NCBI GenBank assembly: GCA_020629545.1
Contig: JAHDDC010000001.1
Location: forward strand, 118,722 to 182,721
Origin: Hellea sp.
Lineage (GTDB): Bacteria > Pseudomonadota > Alphaproteobacteria > Caulobacterales > Maricaulaceae
Direction of reading: 5' to 3'
DNA: 64,000 nucleotides
The translations under genes were made by a program, and so were the position numbers. The notes below the pieces were generated by a model. The model was not told the origin of the DNA, made no database searches, and saw only the letters and a program-made list of their open reading frames with translations. Position 1 is the stretch's first letter. Each line of letters starts with the position of its first letter. Below, piece after piece: positions 59,305-64,000 of this stretch.

Positions 59305-60677
59305 TACATCTCAAACCTATTTTACTCGCATTAATAGCGCTCTTCGCACTATCGGCTTGCGCGTCTAACCCGACAAAGTTGAATATTATGCAAATCAATG
59401 GTTTTGCATCTCCAGCCTCCGACGACGGGGAGTTCAGAGGGCTCGAATATTTGGCCAACCCTATAAAAGGGGACGTGAAAAACCGAGTGAACATATTTTA
59501 TTTGCATGGCATCGGCTGGACAGAAGATCCCAATAGTGATCCCCTCGCCAAAAGTTTCATTGCGGGAATTGCCAATGCCTATGGACTGGATATTGCCGGA
59601 AATATTCTAAGTTCTCGATGCGGCACCAAAACGGAAACCGATGACCGCGTTTCGAACTCTATCGACATCACAACAGGCGCGTCGCCTATATATTATCAAT
59701 CTATTATTCCTGGTGCACAGCTGAAACTGGACAAACTTGTATGTCTTGACCGCCAGACTTTAAGGGTCGATCCAACGCTTGAATATGTAGTCTATCGGGC
59801 TTTTTGGGATGAAATATTCTGGGACGGTATTCAGGACGCACATGTGGGTCAGGATGATGCCCAAGGGTACTCTAGGGGCATTTCGGAATTGCGCCGCAAA
59901 TATAACCGGCGATTAAAAGACGAAATGGTCAATTACGGATTTTCTGATGCCGTTATGTATCTTGGTGCAGCGGGTCAAGAAATAAGAAAAGCCGTCAAAG
60001 GTGCCATGTGCGCCGCAGCCCTTGACGCCGCCGGACAGACATTCGAATCTCAGGGCACAAGCATTTCTGCTGATTATGCTTGCGCTCAGGCTTCCAAGAA
60101 TACGCTTCCATCCCACCCCTTCGCATTTGTGAGCGAAAGTCTTGGCAGTAAGATTTCATTTGATGTCATGCGAGAAGTTATGACGGACCAAAAGCAAACC
60201 ATACTCGATGATATGGTTGCCGGTAGTGAAATATATATGCTTGCCAATCAAATTGCGCTTTTATCCTTGAGTGACTTAACCACAACGCCCGTTCGCAAGG
60301 CTGAAATCAGTACTGCTGACAGGCCGCGGATTATCGCGCTGTCGGAAATTAATGATTTTCTGTCCTATGAAATCAGCCCGTTCTTTGAAAACCTCTGGGC
60401 ACGACAATATGTTCCAGATGGCCGAGAGAGGCCAGAGTTTACGTCAACGGCTCGAGAACAGCTCAGTCAAAATCTAGGATTTGACTTTGTCGATATCAGG
60501 CTTGAATTTGCGGATCCAATCGTAGGATTGATCAATGATTTCGTTGATCCGCTTCAAGCTCATTCCGAACACTCTGCGGAACCTGACGTCATGACATTAT
60601 TGCTATGCGGAGCGGTCAACGGAAAAGCTCGCAAAACGGCGTGCCTCGCGACCGCCGACGAGGAGATTGTCAATTAG
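59301..60677 (+). CDS. Alpha/beta-hydrolase-like lipoprotein, unknown function
   Basis: The 458-residue protein has a lipoprotein signal (ALFALSAC, Cys20) and then a fold that looks like a serine hydrolase: an oxyanion-type segment IFYLHGIGW at about 68-76, and a nucleophile-elbow-like VSESLGSK around residue 277, where Ser could act. I cannot name the Asp and His of a triad with certainty. It might be a lipase or esterase of the outer membrane. It begins inside the helicase stop (ATGA), so it is co-translated with it, and it overlaps or nearly touches prmA. Confidence 0.55.
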   Translation: MIHLKPILLALIALFALSACASNPTKLNIMQINGFASPASDDGEFRGLEYLANPIKGDVKNRVNIFYLHGIGWTEDPNSDPLAKSFIAGIANAYGLDIAGNILSSRCGTKTETDDRVSNSIDITTGASPIYYQSIIPGAQLKLDKLVCLDRQTLRVDPTLEYVVYRAFWDEIFWDGIQDAHVGQDDAQGYSRGISELRRKYNRRLKDEMVNYGFSDAVMYLGAAGQEIRKAVKGAMCAAALDAAGQTFESQGTSISADYACAQASKNTLPSHPFAFVSESLGSKISFDVMREVMTDQKQTILDDMVAGSEIYMLANQIALLSLSDLTTTPVRKAEISTADRPRIIALSEINDFLSYEISPFFENLWARQYVPDGRERPEFTSTAREQLSQNLGFDFVDIRLEFADPIVGLINDFVDPLQAHSEHSAEPDVMTLLLCGAVNGKARKTACLATADEEIVN

Positions 60678-60693
60678 CAAGCAACAAACAGAA

Positions 60694-61566
60694 ATGCCTT
60701 TTGCACTATATGTAAGAGGCCCCAAAGACCAAATGTTTGATCTGTCAGACGCGTTGGGTTTTGAATCCGATATGGTCGCCTTGTCCATTTCAATTTTTGA
60801 AGATGATCCCGAAAATGATATTTTTCATCTTCAGGCCTTATTCGAAACTGAGGAAGAAGCCGAAAGCGCTCAACTACAATTGAACCTCACACCTGAGATT
60901 GAAGCTTTTGTAACGCAAGTCGCCGACGAAGACTGGGTCGCGATCAGCCAGAAAGGCCTCCCGCCTGTTGAGGCTGGCCGGTTTTGGATATATGGCAAAC
61001 ACGACCGTGATCAGATCCCGGACGACATCCCCTGGCCTATTCACATCGAAGCTGGCCCCGCCTTTGGAACAGGTCATCACGGTACCACAAAAGGCTGCCT
61101 TTTAATTTTTGATGACCTTTTGCAGTCAGGGAAAAGATTTGAAAAAATTCTAGACTTAGGGTGCGGCGCCGGGACGTTGGCCATTGCCGCTGCAATGGCA
61201 CTGAATAAAAAGGTAATCGCGACCGATATCGATCCCGATGCCGTCAGTGTTACCCTGGAAAACGCTGTGCAAAATAGAACTTCAGATTTAATTGAAGCTT
61301 ATGCAGCCAATGGTTTTGATAGTCCGGCTTTGACCGGCAAAAATTTTGATCTCATATTCGCAAACATTTTGGCAGGGCCTTTGATGGGACTTGCGCCGGA
61401 AATTGCTAAGGCCTTGGAACCTGGTGGACACGTTATTTTATCCGGCATACTCGATGAACTCGCGGACAAAGTCGCCGATAGTTTCAAGGCGCAAGGCATA
61501 GACACAAAAAAAGGCCCATCCCTGTCGGGTTGGACCTCACTTTTCGGATTAAAAAGAATACTCTAA
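60694..61566 (+). CDS. prmA: Ribosomal protein L11 methyltransferase PrmA
   Basis: PrmA trimethylates lysines and the N-terminus of ribosomal protein L11 with SAM. The 290-residue protein has the conserved AFGTGHHGTTKGCL segment, the SAM-binding ILDLGCGAGTLAIAAA, and IFANILAGPLMGLAPEIA. A TTG at 60667 is in frame and lies one base after a GAGGAG, too close to use well; I prefer the ATG at 60694, 16 bases after the lipoprotein stop. The start stays open between these two. Confidence 0.92.
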   Translation: MPFALYVRGPKDQMFDLSDALGFESDMVALSISIFEDDPENDIFHLQALFETEEEAESAQLQLNLTPEIEAFVTQVADEDWVAISQKGLPPVEAGRFWIYGKHDRDQIPDDIPWPIHIEAGPAFGTGHHGTTKGCLLIFDDLLQSGKRFEKILDLGCGAGTLAIAAAMALNKKVIATDIDPDAVSVTLENAVQNRTSDLIEAYAANGFDSPALTGKNFDLIFANILAGPLMGLAPEIAKALEPGGHVILSGILDELADKVADSFKAQGIDTKKGPSLSGWTSLFGLKRIL

Positions 61567-61570
61567 TAAA

Positions 61571-61729
61571 CTAGAATCCGCGAACTATACGACGTTCACG
61601 TCTGATTTGACGTCTAGCAATCAGGCTTGATACGTGCTTTTCGCGGCGAGCGTGAGCGCCCGCAAACGGTGTTTTGAAATTAGCATTTGCGGCTGTTGTA
61701 AATCCGCGTCCGTTAAATGTTGTCGTCAT
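61571..61729 (-). CDS. Small basic protein (52 residues), unknown function
   Basis: This short frame is not of a family I recognise, but it is well supported as a gene. A perfect AGGAGG lies 5 bases before the ATG. The product begins TTTFNGRGFTTAANANF and its second half is strongly basic (ARRQIRRERRIVRGF), with 11 Arg, 2 Lys and 2 His in 52 residues, so it could bind nucleic acid. It lies between prmA and an I78-like lipoprotein. A 7-base inverted repeat lies about 86 bases upstream and may control it. Confidence 0.65.
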   Translation of the reverse strand: MTTTFNGRGFTTAANANFKTPFAGAHARREKHVSSLIARRQIRRERRIVRGF

Positions 61730-61814
61730 ATTGGCCTCCTTTTGGCCGTTTCATTTGATGACCGTCAGATAGCGATTTTGGGCAAAATGAGAACCGCTAG
61801 AAGCGCCTGTAGAG

Positions 61815-61832
61815 CTATGCAAAACTGCATAG
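61815..61832. repeat. Perfect inverted repeat upstream of the 52-residue gene
   Basis: CTATGCA (61815-61821) and TGCATAG (61826-61832) are perfect 7-base arms around AAAC, in the gap behind the I78-like gene and in front of the small basic gene. No T tract follows, so it is not a normal terminator. It could be an operator or a hairpin in the leader RNA. Confidence 0.5.
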
Positions 61833-61863
61833 TGATTCAGATTTGATTAATAATTGGGCGGCT

Positions 61864-62127
61864 TCATTCAACCTCGTAATTTACAACCACCCCATTGACG
61901 ACAGTCGCATTTATGCGGCCTGGGCGATAATCATAAGTTACGGGCATTGGCTGGCCATTATTACGAACGACGCGGAAAGGCCGGCCCGAATATTGAGCCA
62001 TGTCTTTCGCGTTCTGAATTGATTGTCCGATATAGGGCTCACTTTGACTAGCATATTGCCAATGTTGGCAACCCGACAATACGGCTATGCTCAACATCCC
62101 ATATAATACCAGCCAGATTTTTTTCAT
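61864..62127 (-). CDS. Small lipoprotein, I78-type peptidase-inhibitor-like
   Basis: The 87-residue product has a lipoprotein signal (lipobox VLSGC, Cys20). The C-terminal half (PFRVVRNNGQPMPVTYDYRP, then RINATVVNGVVVNYEV) resembles the I78 inhibitor family of elastase-type inhibitors, with the YDYRPGRIN loop matching best. The similarity is partial, so an uncharacterised lipoprotein is the alternative. The gene follows the glutathione transferase by 2 bases and ends a trmJ-membrane protein-GST-lipoprotein run. Confidence 0.6.
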   Translation of the reverse strand: MKKIWLVLYGMLSIAVLSGCQHWQYASQSEPYIGQSIQNAKDMAQYSGRPFRVVRNNGQPMPVTYDYRPGRINATVVNGVVVNYEVE

Positions 62128-62129
62128 AT

Positions 62130-62762
62130 TTAAACCCTATATGAAGGTCGTTCTTTCATCCGGTCATGCCATTCCAATAGTGCGGTTTGGGTTTCAAGCG
62201 GAGCGGCTTTGACCCATTTGGCAAAATCAACACAGATCGTTGTCGTAATATCTGCAACGGAGTAGTTCTCCCCCGCAATATATTTGTTCTCTTTCAGATG
62301 CTCATTTATATCCTCAAAGAACCAAGCAATTCGTTCTTGGCCGCGTTCAGCTAGTTCCGGGATTTGTTTGACATTTCGCGGACCAGGTAGTGCACGATCC
62401 TTCATGCTTTTGGACGCGTTACGAAGGGCTTCCGCTATTGCCATTAATCCATCAAATTCGGCTCGCCAATTCCACTTCGCAATCAGGGCTTTCTCTATCG
62501 GCGTACTCCCAAGTAGAGGTTTGTCCGGATATTGAGCCTCAAGATAAGCCGCAATTTCAGAGTTCTCCGTCAATACTTCGCCACTTTCGACGACCAATGC
62601 CGGAACTGTACAGCGCGGATTGATCTTACGATAAGCCTCACCCATTTGCTCATTTGAGCGAATGTCGACTTGAATATTTTTAAACTCTAGACCTTTCTCC
62701 GCAAGGAACATTTTAGCGCGTCGCGGGCTGGGCGCTCCATTAAAATCGTAGAGTGTCAACAT
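62130..62762 (-). CDS. Glutathione S-transferase
   Basis: The 210-residue protein has the thioredoxin-like N-terminal domain (APSPRRAKMFLAEKG; CTVPALVVESG with the cis-Pro; LTENSEIAAYL for glutathione binding) and an all-helical C-terminal domain ending ADITTTICVDFAKW-type segment. It belongs to a broad bacterial GST group; the substrate is unknown. A strong AGGAGGG site precedes the ATG. It lies 8 bases after the small membrane protein gene. Confidence 0.92.
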   Translation of the reverse strand: MLTLYDFNGAPSPRRAKMFLAEKGLEFKNIQVDIRSNEQMGEAYRKINPRCTVPALVVESGEVLTENSEIAAYLEAQYPDKPLLGSTPIEKALIAKWNWRAEFDGLMAIAEALRNASKSMKDRALPGPRNVKQIPELAERGQERIAWFFEDINEHLKENKYIAGENYSVADITTTICVDFAKWVKAAPLETQTALLEWHDRMKERPSYRV

Positions 62763-62770
62763 ATTCCCTC

Positions 62771-63040
62771 CTAGGCCTTTGAGCCGTGATTATATTCCCC
62801 AAAAATCAATCCCATATTGTAGACGAAAAATATGATGAGGCACTGTAACAGAAACAGAAAAATGCCATCTAAAAAGGGGTTAGGTTTTTGGATGTGAATT
62901 GAGCCCTTTTGCAATTGGCGTCGTGACGTTGCGAATGACAGGGTCGCCGCAAACGCCAATACTGGTATAAGCCCCGGATGCCAAAATCTATACCCTGCGA
63001 CAAATGCGATAATGATCAATATATAACCAATGTACTTCAT
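62771..63040 (-). CDS. Small membrane protein, unknown function
   Basis: The 89-residue protein has a hydrophobic opening (about 3-17 and 24-40) and a helix at about 60-82 (IFLFLLQCLIIFFVYNMGLIF). No family is recognised. The start overlaps the trmJ stop (ATGA), which argues that it is a real gene translated after trmJ. It sits between trmJ and the GST gene. Confidence 0.65.
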   Translation of the reverse strand: MKYIGYILIIIAFVAGYRFWHPGLIPVLAFAATLSFATSRRQLQKGSIHIQKPNPFLDGIFLFLLQCLIIFFVYNMGLIFGEYNHGSKA

Positions 63041-63846
63041 GATGTTTTATCCTTGGATCTGGCTTGCCCGCGTCCCTTTGCCAGCGCTTTAATAATACCT
63101 CGAAAGGTCCGAACTTCCTGTGCTGTCAAATTCGCGCGCGTAAAGGGCGCTCTTATATTACGGCTCATGAGCGGCTTTTTATCAAGAGGAAAGAAAAAAC
63201 CGGCTTTGTCCAGCTCATCTTCCAAATGTTCAAACATTCTAACTAGATCTTCGCGGCTCGCCGCTTCTGCCGGCGCAATATCAAAAGCGGGCGGCGGGGC
63301 AGCGCTTTGGGATGAACCCCAGATATATCCAAACACACCTACGGCCTGCGCTAGATTAAGCGAGTGAAAGGCCGGGTTGATTGGATAGGTCAAAATATGA
63401 TTGCACAATACCACGTCTTCGTTTTTGAGGCCGGCTTTTTCGGGCCCAAATAAAATGCCTGAGCGCGTTCCGATAGCCGCCCGCGCGTGCAATTCAGCGC
63501 CAACATGCTCTGTACCCATAACGGGGATTTCAAGCTCTCTTCGCCGAGCTGTAGCCGCTAAAATGAAGTTCAAATCCGCGACAGCTTCGGCAGTTGTTGC
63601 GTAGACCGAAGCATTTTCCAAAACATCTATCGCGCCGGCTGCTGTTGCTTCTGATGCGGGATTTGGCCAACCATCACGAGGCGCAACAAGACGCAAATCC
63701 GTCAGACCAAAGTTTAGCATTGCCCGCGCCGCTGCGCCTATATTCTCGCCTAGCTGAGGATTAACCAGAATGACCGCTGGTGCTGCCCCCGAAACCACTG
63801 AACTATCTTGTACTCGTCCAAGCTGATCTTTGACGCTTCCGCCCAT
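63037..63846 (-). CDS. trmJ: tRNA (Cm32/Um32) methyltransferase TrmJ
   Basis: TrmJ 2'-O-methylates position 32 of several tRNAs with SAM. The 269-residue SPOUT protein has NPQLGENIGAAARAMLNFGL at about 31-50, LFGPEKAGLKNEDV and PINPAFHSLNLAQAV, the knot motifs. A C-terminal helical extension closes it. Related TrmH group enzymes cannot be fully excluded but this set of motifs fits TrmJ. It is divergent from icd. Confidence 0.9.
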   Translation of the reverse strand: MGGSVKDQLGRVQDSSVVSGAAPAVILVNPQLGENIGAAARAMLNFGLTDLRLVAPRDGWPNPASEATAAGAIDVLENASVYATTAEAVADLNFILAATARRRELEIPVMGTEHVGAELHARAAIGTRSGILFGPEKAGLKNEDVVLCNHILTYPINPAFHSLNLAQAVGVFGYIWGSSQSAAPPPAFDIAPAEAASREDLVRMFEHLEDELDKAGFFFPLDKKPLMSRNIRAPFTRANLTAQEVRTFRGIIKALAKGRGQARSKDKTS

Positions 63847-63920
63847 ATTGTCTCTTTCCTATCGCGTAAGTCTCTGTTAAACGCGGCGCAAATTTATCAA
63901 ATCTGTATACAGAGGTTCAA

Positions 63921-64000
63921 ATGGCAAAAATCAAGGTAAATAATCCAGTCGTGAATATGAATGGCGACGAGATGACACGGATCATCTGGGACATGATCAT
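63921..64000 (+). CDS. icd: Isocitrate dehydrogenase (NADP+), partial
   Basis: The gene starts at the window's right edge and only 26 codons are visible. They read KVNNPVVNMNGDEMTRIIW, with the NGDEMTRI segment of the homodimeric NADP-dependent isocitrate dehydrogenase used by Alphaproteobacteria. A ribosome-binding site AGAGG lies 5 bases before the ATG. The enzyme oxidises isocitrate to 2-oxoglutarate in the TCA cycle; the remaining gene lies to the right. Confidence 0.93.
   Translation, partial: MAKIKVNNPVVNMNGDEMTRIIWDMI

Overview
This window is chromosomal DNA of an alphaproteobacterium. The evidence is a complete alphaproteobacterial division and cell wall (dcw) cluster in the order mraZ-rsmH-ftsL-ftsI-murE-murF-mraY-murD-ftsW-murG-murC-murB-ddlB-ftsQ-ftsA-ftsZ-lpxC, the NDUFA12/DUF2155/aat neighbourhood, an alpha-type SspB next to fumC, an RpoH-type sigma factor and a CtrA-like box in front of ftsZ. 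The moderate base composition, the secreted metalloproteases and the TonB receptor would fit a marine stalked or budding lineage (Maricaulales/Hyphomonadaceae type), but that placement is inference. I see no insertion sequence, prophage, CRISPR array, rRNA or tRNA gene, and no gene-free stretch longer than 300 bases.

Region 1 (1-22,999, all minus strand): a partial ligA, then recN, bamD and lpxC, then ftsZ back to mraZ. Most dcw genes overlap by 1-13 bases (ATGA, GTGA or TGATG junctions). The real breaks are the ftsZ-lpxC gap, which has a terminator, and the ftsA-ftsZ gap, which has the CtrA-like box and a GANTC site. mraZ is preceded by TGGGAT repeats with 10-base periodicity, the expected MraZ operator.

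Region 2 (23.1-26.9 kb): aat; the NDUFA12-like complex I assembly gene with DUF2155; a CoA-ester lyase (HpcH/HpaI family) with a PutP-type sodium:solute symporter.

Region 3 (27.0-30.9 kb, plus strand): a GbsR/MarR-like regulator, a DUF4166 protein, a four-helix membrane protein, a saccharopine-dehydrogenase-like/DUF4166 fusion and a second small membrane protein. The regulator's start codon lies in the centre of a perfect inverted repeat, and its promoter is placed for a leaderless transcript. The function is not established; this is the best candidate here for an undescribed system.

Region 4 (30.9-45.6 kb): an SDR dehydrogenase, uvrB, a GT-C-like membrane protein, an HscC-type Hsp70 with a membrane-anchored J protein, a DUF481 outer-membrane protein, a penicillin-acylase-family Ntn hydrolase, a DUF533/TerB protein, a secreted M43 metalloprotease divergent from a Kazal lipoprotein, a CoxE-like VWA protein and a WecG/TagA glycosyltransferase.

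Region 5 (45.6-64 kb): a TonB receptor, an RluD-like synthase, a beta-barrel protein, rpoH, sspB-fumC-DUF4169-RHH, two lipoproteins (one a large HExxH protein with Ig-like repeats), a uvrD/pcrA-type helicase, an alpha/beta-hydrolase-like lipoprotein, prmA, a 52-residue basic protein gene, an I78-like lipoprotein, a glutathione transferase, a small membrane protein, trmJ and the start of icd.
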